Source: Pleomorphomonas sp. (lineage in GTDB: Bacteria > Pseudomonadota > Alphaproteobacteria > Rhizobiales > Pleomorphomonadaceae). Taken from it: DNA of 64,000 nt. Shown one piece after another: positions 45,867 to 55,341 of the stretch (position 1 is its first letter; each line of letters opens with the position of its first letter). The stretch is from NCBI GenBank assembly GCA_029976075.1, contig JARKNW010000035.1:62001-126000 (forward strand), given 5' to 3'. The notes beneath the pieces are model-generated. The model saw only the letters and a program-made list of their open reading frames with translations. It ran no database searches and was not told the DNA's origin. A program made the translations under genes and the position numbers.

Positions 45867-46366
45867 CGGCGGCGCCGAGCGATCTTTCGACGCGACGGGC
45901 GCGGATTGCCGCGCTCGTCGTCGTTCTATTGACGCTCGCCGTCGATCAGGCAAGCAAGTACTGGGTGTTGAACCATACGAGCCTGCCAGACGGCGATCGC
46001 ATTTCATTGCTGCCCGTGTTCGATCTCGTACTCACCTGGAACATGGGCATTTCCTATGGCCTGTTTCAGCAGAACGAGGCGCTCGGGCGCTGGATGCTGA
46101 TTGGCCTTACGGCAGTCGCGACGGTGCTGCTTGCCACTTGGCTGTGGCGGTCGCGCAACCGGCTGGTGGCCGTCCTTGCGTTGGGGCTCATCATCGGCGG
46201 CGCACTCGGCAACCTCATCGATCGCATTGTGTTTGGTGGCGTGGTCGACTTTCTTTACCTGCACTATGGTTCTTTTTCCTGGTACGTTTTCAATCTAGCC
46301 GACTGCGCCATCGTTGCAGGGGTGGGCGCACTCCTGTATGAGTCTCTGCGCTTGAGGCCACAGTGA
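45863..46366 (+). CDS. lspA: Lipoprotein signal peptidase (signal peptidase II)
   Basis: LspA cleaves the signal peptides of prolipoproteins after lipid attachment. Its 167 residues contain four membrane helices and the two catalytic Asp in [11 protein letters not shown] and [11 protein letters not shown]. The N-terminal helix [10 protein letters not shown] and the NMGISYGLF segment are typical. It begins inside the ileS stop codon (ATGA), so the two are coupled. The next gene encodes a lipoprotein that is a plausible substrate. Confidence 0.96.
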   Translation: MTAAPSDLSTRRARIAALVVVLLTLAVDQASKYWVLNHTSLPDGDRISLLPVFDLVLTWNMGISYGLFQQNEALGRWMLIGLTAVATVLLATWLWRSRNRLVAVLALGLIIGGALGNLIDRIVFGGVVDFLYLHYGSFSWYVFNLADCAIVAGVGALLYESLRLRPQ

Positions 46367-46447
46367 CGCCTCAAAAGTCGGCTAGCGGCTGACCGAGACA
46401 AGGGTCGAGCAAAGCGACCCGGGACGAGAGCGAGAGTGACGATATCG

Positions 46448-47092
46448 ATGACCAATCTGCTGACCGGCAAGCGTTGCGCTCTTCTCGCCATTGCCGTTTT
46501 GGGCCTCTCTGCCTGTTCGGCGCTCGGCACCTCGGTGGCCGATGACGACCCCGAGACCGAGGTTCCAAACGTTTCGATGGGCCGCGCCGTCATGGAGGGC
46601 CTTGGCGCCGTGCCCTCGCGCAAGACCGCCATTGACTATACTCCGCGCGCTCCACTCGTCGTGCCTCCAAGCAAGACGGCCTTGGTGTCTCCCGCAGATC
46701 CCAAGCGCCTTGAAGCGAGTGGGACTTGGCCGGAAGACAACGACCTCAAGACCCGCAAGAACCTGGCTGATGCCGCGGCTCGTGAAGCTGGACGAGAGGA
46801 CAAGGATCAACTCCCTGCATCCGAGCTTCTGGCAGTCCGTGTTCCCGATGCACGGTCGGGCTCGTCGGACATCACAAAGAGCGATTCCGACCGGCGCCGG
46901 GTTATGCCCAGCCAGCTCGGCGCCATGCCGCGCGATAAGTCGAGCAGGCTCTACGATGGCAGCGGTCAACCGGTGCGCAGGGCCTTGGTCGAACCACCGG
47001 TCAGCTACCTGCAGCCGGCCCCAGGCGTGCCTGTCGTAACCGATGACGGCACTCCGCCCGAGCAGCAGAAGAAGTGGTGGAAGTTCTGGTAA
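46448..47092 (+). CDS. Lipoprotein of unknown function (possibly DUF3035-related)
   Basis: A 214-residue exported lipoprotein. The signal peptide CALLAIAVLGLSAC ends in a lipobox (LSAC), so it should be processed by LspA encoded just upstream. The mature part is hydrophilic and Pro/Asp/Lys-rich, with RAPLVVPPSKTALV, a phrase like the one in alphaproteobacterial DUF3035 lipoproteins, and a Trp-rich end WWKFW. ATG 46448 is preferred; a GTG at 46436 is possible. Probably outer-membrane anchored. The family link is tentative. Confidence 0.7.
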   Translation: MTNLLTGKRCALLAIAVLGLSACSALGTSVADDDPETEVPNVSMGRAVMEGLGAVPSRKTAIDYTPRAPLVVPPSKTALVSPADPKRLEASGTWPEDNDLKTRKNLADAAAREAGREDKDQLPASELLAVRVPDARSGSSDITKSDSDRRRVMPSQLGAMPRDKSSRLYDGSGQPVRRALVEPPVSYLQPAPGVPVVTDDGTPPEQQKKWWKFW

Positions 47093-47125
47093 AGAACCAG
47101 ATACTTCATTCTTGCTTTATGCATT

Positions 47126-47156
47126 AAAAAAAAGCCGCGGATCTCGCGGCTTTTTT
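47126..47156. terminator. Bidirectional rho-independent terminator
   Basis: GCCGCG (47134-47139) pairs with CGCGGC (47145-47150) around a 5-base loop. The stem is extended by a run of A on one side and T on the other, giving about 12 bp in total. It lies between the convergent lipoprotein and TipF-like genes and can stop both. Confidence 0.92.
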
Positions 47157-47177
47157 CGTTTCCGGATTGGCACCCTG

Positions 47178-48593
47178 TCAGCGACGTAAAGCCCCAGCCC
47201 GCTCGCTTCCCATCGAGGTCGATCGCGTCGTTGTACCGGCCGCCGCCTGGGCCGCGCCAAGCACTTCAGGCCGAACCTGACGCGGACTGGAAAAAAGGTT
47301 GCCCTGCCCGAAGCCCAAACCATAGTCGAGGAGGTCAATGACCTGCGCTTCCTGCTCGACGCGGTCGACGATCAAGGTCAGCCCCTGCCGCTGCAAATGA
47401 CCAGCCATGTCTTCGACATGGATATCTCCGGTGACGAGCGGTGCCCGACCAAGCAGCCGGTCGGCCGCGACCTTGACCGAACGGAAGCCGAGATCGGCCC
47501 ACCGGCGGAAGTCGACACGGAGATCGGTGACGTTGTCGATCGAGAAATGGAACCCAAGATCGGCGACCGCCCGAAGACTTTCAATTTCAAGCGGCCCCAT
47601 TTCGAAGAGAGCTTCCTGGCGGAACTCGAACTGCACCAACTCGGCCACGGCTCTGTTCTGGGCGAGGAAGCTTTGGAACTCCCGAAAGAAGGCCGATGAG
47701 GCCAAGCTTTCAGCCGATAGGTTGACGTAAAGACTGACATCGCTGTTGCGCTGGGTGAGACGCTTCAAGATCTGGAACGAGCGGATCACCTGGAAGGTAT
47801 CAAGCTTGGCTATGAGCCGACTCTTCTCGGCAACCGGGATGAACTCCGCCGCCGGAATCAAGCCGGCCGCCCCCTTGAGGCGCGTCAATACCTCGTAAGA
47901 CCGGACAATTCGCTGGGGTAGCGTCACCACAGGCTGCAGATGAAGCTCGACCTGTTCATCCCGAATGAGATGCTCCACCTCTCGTTCAAAGGCCGGATCA
48001 GTATCCGGAACGAAGAGGGAGTTTTTCATGCTGGCAGAAACGCCATCCCGACCGTCGCCCCCCCGCGAGCTCCGTGCCTGCCCCTCTTCCATGTAATCAT
48101 CCGGACGCACGCGCCGCTGCCGTCGTCCAGTTGTTTCCTCGGCTTCTCGCAGATGCCGTTCCAAGGCGCCAAAGCGGGCGTTTACACCATCCAGACGACC
48201 ATCAACGGTAGACTCGAGCTCTGCCAATGTCTCGGTCACCTGCCGGAGCAACTCGCCCACAACCTCGACTTCAGCGGCAAGCTCCCCGGTCTGCTCGCGC
48301 ACGCGGCCAGGCAAAGCCTGCTCCAGACGGTTGAGTCGGGCGGCGATCTTCTCGATCTCGGCTTCGCCATCGCCCGCGACAGCGGCGATCTCGGCCAAAC
48401 GCCCCTCAAACCAGGCTCGCTCCCGCCGACGCTCCATAGGTTGTTGCAGGCTGATCATCAGCAGCATCAGGCCAATGCCGACCACCAGTGCAGCGCCCGC
48501 CGACAAGCCGAGCTGGAAATACAGCACCACCGCAGCCGACGCCGCGATTACGCCCATGGCGATCAAGATCATCGTCGATGACGACCGGTTCAT
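47178..48593 (-). CDS. TipF-like membrane protein with degenerate EAL domain
   Basis: This 471-residue protein has the layout of Caulobacter TipF, a c-di-GMP receptor needed for flagellum assembly. Two N-terminal helices (ILIAMGVIAASAAVVLYF, and LVVGIGLMLLMISL) are followed by a coiled coil (about residues 50-150), a basic/acidic linker and a C-terminal EAL domain. The EAL motif reads EVLTRL, the DDFGTG loop reads DNVTDL and the AEGVE segment reads VDRVE, so phosphodiesterase activity is very unlikely. ATG 48593 is used; a GTG at 48605 is possible. The window's chemotaxis genes fit a motility role. Confidence 0.75.
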   Translation of the reverse strand: MNRSSSTMILIAMGVIAASAAVVLYFQLGLSAGAALVVGIGLMLLMISLQQPMERRRERAWFEGRLAEIAAVAGDGEAEIEKIAARLNRLEQALPGRVREQTGELAAEVEVVGELLRQVTETLAELESTVDGRLDGVNARFGALERHLREAEETTGRRQRRVRPDDYMEEGQARSSRGGDGRDGVSASMKNSLFVPDTDPAFEREVEHLIRDEQVELHLQPVVTLPQRIVRSYEVLTRLKGAAGLIPAAEFIPVAEKSRLIAKLDTFQVIRSFQILKRLTQRNSDVSLYVNLSAESLASSAFFREFQSFLAQNRAVAELVQFEFRQEALFEMGPLEIESLRAVADLGFHFSIDNVTDLRVDFRRWADLGFRSVKVAADRLLGRAPLVTGDIHVEDMAGHLQRQGLTLIVDRVEQEAQVIDLLDYGLGFGQGNLFSSPRQVRPEVLGAAQAAAGTTTRSTSMGSERAGALRR

Positions 48594-48837
48594 TCGCCTG
48601 CCCACTCCAACACGATACCACGCAACGAATCACATCACATTGTTGCCGTTTTCGCGCGAGGAAGCGAAGTCGGACAATGGTTTTCCAAGGCTTTTCGGCC
48701 CGTTTTCCATTCTTGTACACTACTGTTGATGGCCTTGGCCCGTCCAATGCCGCCTTGACCATCACCGACTGTCGTCCCATGTTCGTTGCGGCTCGTTGAC
48801 GAACGGTCATCGACGGCAGAAAGCGTGGAGACGAGGC

Positions 48838-49032
48838 ATGATTGAACTCAACGTCAAGGGCATGATGTGCGGTGGCTGCGCCAGCTCTGTCGAGAAGGCC
48901 ATCAAGCGCGTCGATGCAGACGCAGCGGTCAAGGTGGATCTCGCAGCGGGCAAAGTGAGCATCGATACCAAGGCGGACGCCAAGGCGCTGGGTGAAGCCA
49001 TCGAGGCGGCCGGCTACGAAGTGGCTGTATGA
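48838..49032 (+). CDS. Heavy-metal-binding protein, CopZ-like
   Basis: A 64-residue HMA domain. The metal site is GMMCGGCASSVEKAI (MxCxxC), and the rest has the usual beta-alpha-beta spacing (VDLAAGKVSID, then EAIEAAGYEVAV). It probably binds Cu(I) and hands it to a P-type ATPase, but no copA or cueR lies nearby, so the metal is inferred. ATG 48838 fits the domain; 48796 would add 14 basic residues. Confidence 0.88.
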   Translation: MIELNVKGMMCGGCASSVEKAIKRVDADAAVKVDLAAGKVSIDTKADAKALGEAIEAAGYEVAV

Positions 49033-49227
49033 CCCTGGTTGCCGGTCCCTCCGCGAGCGCTGCAGCCGAGCCGCCATTTCCCATCGGCTTTCCGCAATCC
49101 GACGGCCTTTGAACTGGGCGGCTTGATATCCTGTTAAGGGTTATCAACGCTTTATTTACCATGATCGGGGCAGAGTTCGGCCAGTACACAATGCAATTTG
49201 CAACTGTCTGGCAAGGAACGCTTTCCG

Positions 49228-50556
49228 ATGTCGGTTGGCCCGCGCAGCACATCGACGGTTCGTCTTTTGATCGTCGATGCAGACGTCTCGTCGCGACGGG
49301 TCGTACGCAAGGCGCTTGAAGCACGCATCGCCCGCCCGATGCTCATTCTCGAGACGGCCGAGCGGGATGCTGCCCGGGTGATGGCTGGCAAGCAGACCTT
49401 CGACGTCATCGCCGTCGATCTCGAAACAATAGGCGGGCCGGCGGCGTTTCGCGCCTTCACCGAGCAACTGACGCCCACCACAGTCTATGCCATGGGCGAT
49501 CCGACCGACGTGCAGGCTGCGGTCGCGTGCGTTCGCTCGGGCGCTGCCGACTTCATCGAGAAACCTGTCGACGGCAATGCCTTCGCTCGGCGCGTCGAGA
49601 GGCAGTTTGTCGAGAGCATTGCCAATGCCCCCGATGAAGTCGATGGTCTCATCGGCTCATCTCAGGCAACACGTGCGCTCGCTGACCAGATCCTGCGCGT
49701 CGCGCCATCGCTTGGACCGGTGTTCATTTCAGGAGAGGCCGGAAGTGGCAAATCGCTGGTAGCCCGTTCCGTTCATGCTCGGTCTCGTCGTCGCAACGGC
49801 CCCTTCGTTACGATCGATTGCTCGCGAACACCGGTCGACCGCCTGGTGGCAGACTTGTCGGAGGCCGATGGCGCATTGGCCGCGGCCGATGGCGGCACGT
49901 TGTTCCTCGATGAGGTCGGGCACCTTCCCGACCCCGCCCAACTTGCTTTGATGCGTTTTCTGGACACCGGCGAGATTGCCGGCTTTGATGGAGGACATCG
50001 CCTCTCGGTCCGCATCATCGCCTCATCGCGACGTCCACTTGACGATCTCAGCGGTCCAGCCGGCCTCCGGCAGGATCTCTATTTCCGGCTCAACGTGCTG
50101 ACCCTGGCCGTGCCGCCACTTCGCGACCGCACGGAAGATATCCCTCTGCTGGTAGATGCCATGGTGCGGCAGATCAACCGCGACAGCGGCTCGCGCTACA
50201 CGCGCTTCACCGCCGCCGCCGTGCAGTGCCTGGCCGGCCGCGCATGGCCAGGCAATGTCGCCGAACTCAGGTCGGCGCTTGAAACCCTGATGGGACTCTA
50301 TCCCGGCGATCTCGTTACTGCCGACATGGTGGTCCCGGTAATCGTCGCGCCGGCGGCCATTGCCGCTGCACCACGAAAGAAGCTGCCGGCCGAAGTCAAG
50401 CCGCTCTGGGTGGAAGAGGCGCGGGTGATAGAGGAAGCGATTGCCGCATTCGATGGCAACATCGCCAAGGCGGCTGCGGCCCTGGAAATCAGTCCATCGA
50501 CCATTTACCGCAAGCGGCGTGACATTGAAGACGCCATGGCTGCTCGCAGTGCCTGA
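49228..50556 (+). CDS. AAA+ response regulator of NtrC type lacking the GAFTGA loop
   Basis: A 442-residue regulator with receiver, AAA+ and Fis-type HTH domains. The receiver (LLIVDADVSS, VIAVDLETIGG, DFIEKPVD) keeps the likely phospho-Asp and Lys, but the Thr position is not conserved. The AAA+ domain has Walker A SGEAGSGKSLVA, Walker B GGTLFLDEVG and the RQDLYFRLNVL region. The stretch between them (about residues 200-230) is shorter than normal and has no GAFTGA sigma-54 contact loop. The HTH is AKAAAALEISPSTIYRKRRD. It may work with the housekeeping sigma factor, as known for Rhodobacter capsulatus NtrC. ATG 49228 has AAGGA 9 bases upstream. Confidence 0.88.
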   Translation: MSVGPRSTSTVRLLIVDADVSSRRVVRKALEARIARPMLILETAERDAARVMAGKQTFDVIAVDLETIGGPAAFRAFTEQLTPTTVYAMGDPTDVQAAVACVRSGAADFIEKPVDGNAFARRVERQFVESIANAPDEVDGLIGSSQATRALADQILRVAPSLGPVFISGEAGSGKSLVARSVHARSRRRNGPFVTIDCSRTPVDRLVADLSEADGALAAADGGTLFLDEVGHLPDPAQLALMRFLDTGEIAGFDGGHRLSVRIIASSRRPLDDLSGPAGLRQDLYFRLNVLTLAVPPLRDRTEDIPLLVDAMVRQINRDSGSRYTRFTAAAVQCLAGRAWPGNVAELRSALETLMGLYPGDLVTADMVVPVIVAPAAIAAAPRKKLPAEVKPLWVEEARVIEEAIAAFDGNIAKAAAALEISPSTIYRKRRDIEDAMAARSA

Positions 50557-50708
50557 GTAGTTCTGCGAAGAGGCTGACCTGACCTTGGAAAATGGCGCCA
50601 GATCAGTAAGATAGAATTGAACCACATTCGCCTGGCTGCCTGTGGCGCCTCAACCGGCGCTCGCTGCAGATAACCGCGATGTTTTGTGGAAGGGCAAGGT
50701 AATCGCTT

Positions 50709-50757
50709 GAACATCCGCATTTCGATCAGGCCGCTTCAGCCTGCGCGGCGGATGTTC
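50709..50757 (+). promoter_or_regulatory. Long two-part hairpin upstream of the unknown secreted protein
   Basis: GAACATCCGC (50709-50718) pairs perfectly with GCGGATGTTC (50748-50757). Inside the loop CAGGC (50727-50731) pairs with GCCTG (50739-50743). The structure ends 20 bases before ATG 50778 and just ahead of the purine-rich ribosome site GGGGGAAGGA. No T-run follows it, so it is more likely a leader or mRNA-stability element than a terminator. Confidence 0.6.
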
Positions 50758-50777
50758 TGGGGGAAGGACGAGCGGTC

Positions 50778-51362
50778 ATGCACGGGTTGCGTTTTCTTGC
50801 TGCTTTTTCCGCCTGCGTAATGGCGGCATCCACCGCCCTGGCGGGGCCGATCCTCGACGAGGCCAAGTCGGCTGAGGCACTGCTTGCCCAAGGCAAGGCT
50901 GTCGAAGCGCTGGCTTCACTGGAAGCCGCTTTCAATGTCGCATGGGATGCCGCACCGCTTGGCTTTTCGGAAGCCACCTTCGTTACAGGCAAGCCAGCCG
51001 GCTTCGGCATCTACTCCACCCGCCCCAATGCCGTCTTCCACCCGGACGAGCAGATGCTCGTCTACGCCGAGCCCTTCGGCTATGGCTTTGGCAAGGAAGG
51101 CGATCTGTTCAGGATCGACTTCTCGGCCGACTTCGAACTTCGGACACCACGCGGCCAGATTCTGCACGCTCAGGAAGGCTTCGCCTCCCTCGATATGGTA
51201 TCGCGCCGCCGAAACAAGGAGTTTCAAGTCTATATCGTTTATAACTTCAAGGGCCTGAAGCCCGGCGATTATGTGCTGGTTACCAAGCTCAGTGACCGCA
51301 ACTCCGACAAGAAGGGTGAGTTCGAGCTACCATTCACCATTGCCGAAAAGCCGGCCAATTGA
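50778..51362 (+). CDS. Secreted protein of unknown function
   Basis: A 194-residue protein with a clear signal peptide (FLAAFSACVMAASTALAG, cleavage about residue 23) and no membrane anchor, so periplasmic or secreted. The mature part starts with a short helical repeat-like stretch (SAEALLAQGKAVEALASLEAAF). A beta-rich domain follows: MLVYAEPFGYGFG, FRIDFSADFELRTPRGQIL and YIVYNFKGLKPGDYVLVTKL. I do not recognise the family. A long hairpin sits in its leader, and a strong purine-rich ribosome site precedes ATG 50778. The next GNAT gene overlaps or nearly touches its stop. Confidence 0.8.
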   Translation: MHGLRFLAAFSACVMAASTALAGPILDEAKSAEALLAQGKAVEALASLEAAFNVAWDAAPLGFSEATFVTGKPAGFGIYSTRPNAVFHPDEQMLVYAEPFGYGFGKEGDLFRIDFSADFELRTPRGQILHAQEGFASLDMVSRRRNKEFQVYIVYNFKGLKPGDYVLVTKLSDRNSDKKGEFELPFTIAEKPAN

Positions 51363-51367
51363 CCGTC

Positions 51368-51856
51368 ATGACACAACAGCTTCTCATTCGTCCGGCAGCC
51401 GATGCGGATGGTCCCGGCATTGCCCAGCTGATCGCTTCAGTGTTTGAGGAGTATGAGGGCTGCCCGTTCGTAATCGCCGAGTTCCCGGAACTGGCAACCC
51501 CCGCCAGTCATTACGAGAACAGGGGCGGCAGACTATTCGTCGCCGAGTTCAACGGCATGATCGTCGGCTCCTTTGCCATCTCGTCTCCGGATGGGAACGG
51601 AGTCTTCGAGATCAACAAGGTTTACCTTTGCAAGGACCAGCGAGGCTCCGGCCTTGCGCAACGGCTTTATGCCCTTGCCGTGGAGGAAGCTCTCCGCCGT
51701 GGCGGAAAAACATTGAAGCTCTGGAGCGACACTCGCTTCCTGTCCGGCCATCGTTTTTATGAGAAGCTCGGCTTCGTCCGCCAGCCTGTCGTCCGCTTCC
51801 TCGCTGACGCCACGGATGGCTGGGAGTTCGCCTACCGGCTGGAACTGGCTCGCTGA
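51368..51856 (+). CDS. GNAT family N-acetyltransferase
   Basis: A 162-residue acetyltransferase. The acetyl-CoA binding stretch is VFEINKVYLCKDQRGSGLAQRLYALAVEEA, followed by LWSDTRFLSGHRFYEKLGFVRQPVVRFL, an arrangement seen in small-molecule or amino-acid acetyltransferases. ATG 51368 lies 5 bases after the previous stop; a TTG at 51359 would overlap it. It may be co-transcribed with the secreted protein. Substrate unknown. Confidence 0.87.
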   Translation: MTQQLLIRPAADADGPGIAQLIASVFEEYEGCPFVIAEFPELATPASHYENRGGRLFVAEFNGMIVGSFAISSPDGNGVFEINKVYLCKDQRGSGLAQRLYALAVEEALRRGGKTLKLWSDTRFLSGHRFYEKLGFVRQPVVRFLADATDGWEFAYRLELAR

Positions 51857-51993
51857 ACGTCGCTTTGCCGCGCGACTGCTGCCATGTTTCGCCCAGGAAG
51901 TCGTTTAGGCATCGCCCGTGGCCTTGCAGGCGCCCCTGCCAAAGCGTAGAAGCCGCGTCCTGGCTGCGTCCTCGCCGCCTTTCCGGAGATGTC

Positions 51994-52884
51994 ATGCAGC
52001 CGTCGATGCGCCTTCAGGCGGCAGGTGCCGCCATCCTAGCCGTCGTCCTGTTTTCGGGGCTGGACGCGCTGGTCAAGGCGACCACCTACGGCACGCCGTT
52101 GGCCATGGTTGTTTTCCTCCGTTACGCGGCCGGCTTGATCTTTTCGGGAGGATCGGCGGCGGCGCAAGGGCAACTCCGCATCGGGTGGCCGACAGTTCGG
52201 CGAGCCATCGGGCGATCACTGGCGGGATTGGCCTGCGCAGTGTTGTTCTTTGGAGCGCTCAAGCAACTGCCGCTCGCCCAGACGGTTGCCCTTACCTTTA
52301 CCTCGCCCTTCTTCATGGTGCTCATCTCGGCGGCAATGATCGGAGATCCGGTGACGCGTCGTTCGCTTTTCGCGGCCGGCTTCGGCTTTTTCGGCGTCGT
52401 GGTCATGCTTGCGGAGAAGCTGAGCTCGGGAGTTGGGAGCCCCCTCGGCTTCGCCATGGCCCTTGCCTCAGCCATTGCCTATGCTCTTTCCATGATCATG
52501 TCGCGTCGTGACACCGTACACGACAGTGTGCCGCAGATGATCCTGGTGCAGAATTTCATCAGTGCGGCGGTCGTCCTGCCTTTTGCGCTCTACTGGTACC
52601 AGCCGATACCGGCCAGGACGCTCCTCATGTTCCTGGCGATCGGGGCGCTCGGCACCGGCGGCAACTATGCGATCACCTGGGCATACAAGCACGCTCCGGC
52701 AACGTTGCTCGGCCCCTTCGAGTTCACCGCACTGATCTGGGCGGTTACTTTCGGCATGGTGTTTTTCGCCGAGGTGCCAAGTCTGCACACGCTGATGGGA
52801 GCGGCAATCATCATCGGAGCCTGCCTCGTCGTGGTTCAGCCGGTCGCTGCCGTGCGCCCAAGTGCGGACAAGACTTGTTCGTAA
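51994..52884 (+). CDS. DMT superfamily (EamA) transporter
   Basis: A 296-residue inner-membrane protein with ten predicted helices in two EamA repeats. LDALVKATTYGTPLAMVVFLRYAAGL opens the first and TLLGPFEFTALIWAVTFGMVFFAEVP closes the second. Members export metabolites or amino acids; the substrate here is unknown. ATG 51994 has GGAG 6 bases upstream; the frame from 51865 adds a basic stretch without homology. The groES promoter begins 17 bases after its stop. Confidence 0.88.
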   Translation: MQPSMRLQAAGAAILAVVLFSGLDALVKATTYGTPLAMVVFLRYAAGLIFSGGSAAAQGQLRIGWPTVRRAIGRSLAGLACAVLFFGALKQLPLAQTVALTFTSPFFMVLISAAMIGDPVTRRSLFAAGFGFFGVVVMLAEKLSSGVGSPLGFAMALASAIAYALSMIMSRRDTVHDSVPQMILVQNFISAAVVLPFALYWYQPIPARTLLMFLAIGALGTGGNYAITWAYKHAPATLLGPFEFTALIWAVTFGMVFFAEVPSLHTLMGAAIIIGACLVVVQPVAAVRPSADKTCS

Positions 52885-52900
52885 AACACCGGACCTACCC

Positions 52901-52929
52901 TTGACAGTCAGGCGGCATGCGCCTATCTC
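52901..52929 (+). promoter_or_regulatory. Promoter of groESL
   Basis: A -35 box TTGACA (52901-52906) and a -10 box TATCTC (52924-52929) are separated by 17 bases, a good vegetative-type promoter. The start of transcription would fall about 8 bases later, within or just before the CIRCE operator, as expected for HrcA repression. Confidence 0.75.
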
Positions 52930-52937
52930 CGGCGCGC

Positions 52938-52964
52938 TTAGCACTCATCATGAGTGAGTGCTAA
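52938..52964 (+). promoter_or_regulatory. CIRCE operator (HrcA binding site)
   Basis: TTAGCACTC, nine spacer bases, then GAGTGCTAA: a perfect match to the CIRCE consensus. It lies at the expected transcript start of groES, 75 bases before the ATG. It shows that groESL is repressed by HrcA and induced on heat or folding stress. hrcA itself is not in the window. Confidence 0.97.
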
Positions 52965-53039
52965 CAGCAAATTTTTCCGCCGCGGTCTGCGAGGCAAAAG
53001 CGCGCAAGCCACGGGCATTTTAGAAACGAGGAGCCGAAC

Positions 53040-53327
53040 ATGAAGTTCCGTCCCCTGCACGACCGTGTTGTCGTTCGTCGGTTGGAGTCTGAGGAGCGCA
53101 CCGCTGGTGGCATCATTATCCCGGACACCGCCAAGGAAAAGCCCCAGCAGGGCGAAGTCGTGGCCGTTGGCCCTGGCGCTCGCAACGAAAAGGGCGAACT
53201 CATCGCTCTCGACGTCAAGGCTGGTGACAAGGTGCTTTTCGGCAAGTGGTCGGGCACCGAGGTGAAGATCGACGGTCAGGACCTCCTGATCATGAAGGAA
53301 TCCGACGTGATGGGCATCATCGGCTGA
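53040..53327 (+). CDS. groES: Co-chaperonin GroES
   Basis: The 95-residue lid of the GroEL folding chamber: [19 protein letters not shown], the mobile loop [20 protein letters not shown], and [30 protein letters not shown]. It is preceded by the GAGGAG ribosome site and the CIRCE operator. groEL follows after 53 bases in the same operon. Confidence 0.98.
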   Translation: MKFRPLHDRVVVRRLESEERTAGGIIIPDTAKEKPQQGEVVAVGPGARNEKGELIALDVKAGDKVLFGKWSGTEVKIDGQDLLIMKESDVMGIIG

Positions 53328-53356
53328 TCCACTCAGTCCGTTCCGTCCTCCGTTAA

Positions 53357-55118
<1,762 letters not shown>

Positions 55119-55128
55119 GATGACGATG

Positions 55129-55159
55129 GGGCGTCGCGACAGCGGCGCCCTTTCTTTTT
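55129..55159 (+). terminator. Rho-independent terminator of groESL
   Basis: GGGCGTCGC (55129-55137) pairs with GCGGCGCCC (55142-55150) with one G-T pair and a 4-base loop, followed by TTTCTTTTT. It lies 117 bases after the groEL stop and 11 bases after the duplicated tail. Confidence 0.9.
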
Positions 55160-55341
55160 GTCCGCCAACAGTTGTGTCTTACAAAAGCTTCATCCGCGCC
55201 GCCGCAATGTCGCCGTGATCAGGCCGTGCTGTCTCGCCAAGAAAACTGGCGGGATCCTTGCCGAGAACAATGAATTTCATTGTATCGACGCAAGGATTCT
55301 GCGTCAGTTCATCGAAGCATCCGCCGTCCCGGGGACACCTG

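Noticed and set aside
44340..46007. A 555-residue reading frame opposite ileS/lspA
   Set aside because: Antisense shadow of ileS and lspA; composition is unlike a real protein and no motif is present.
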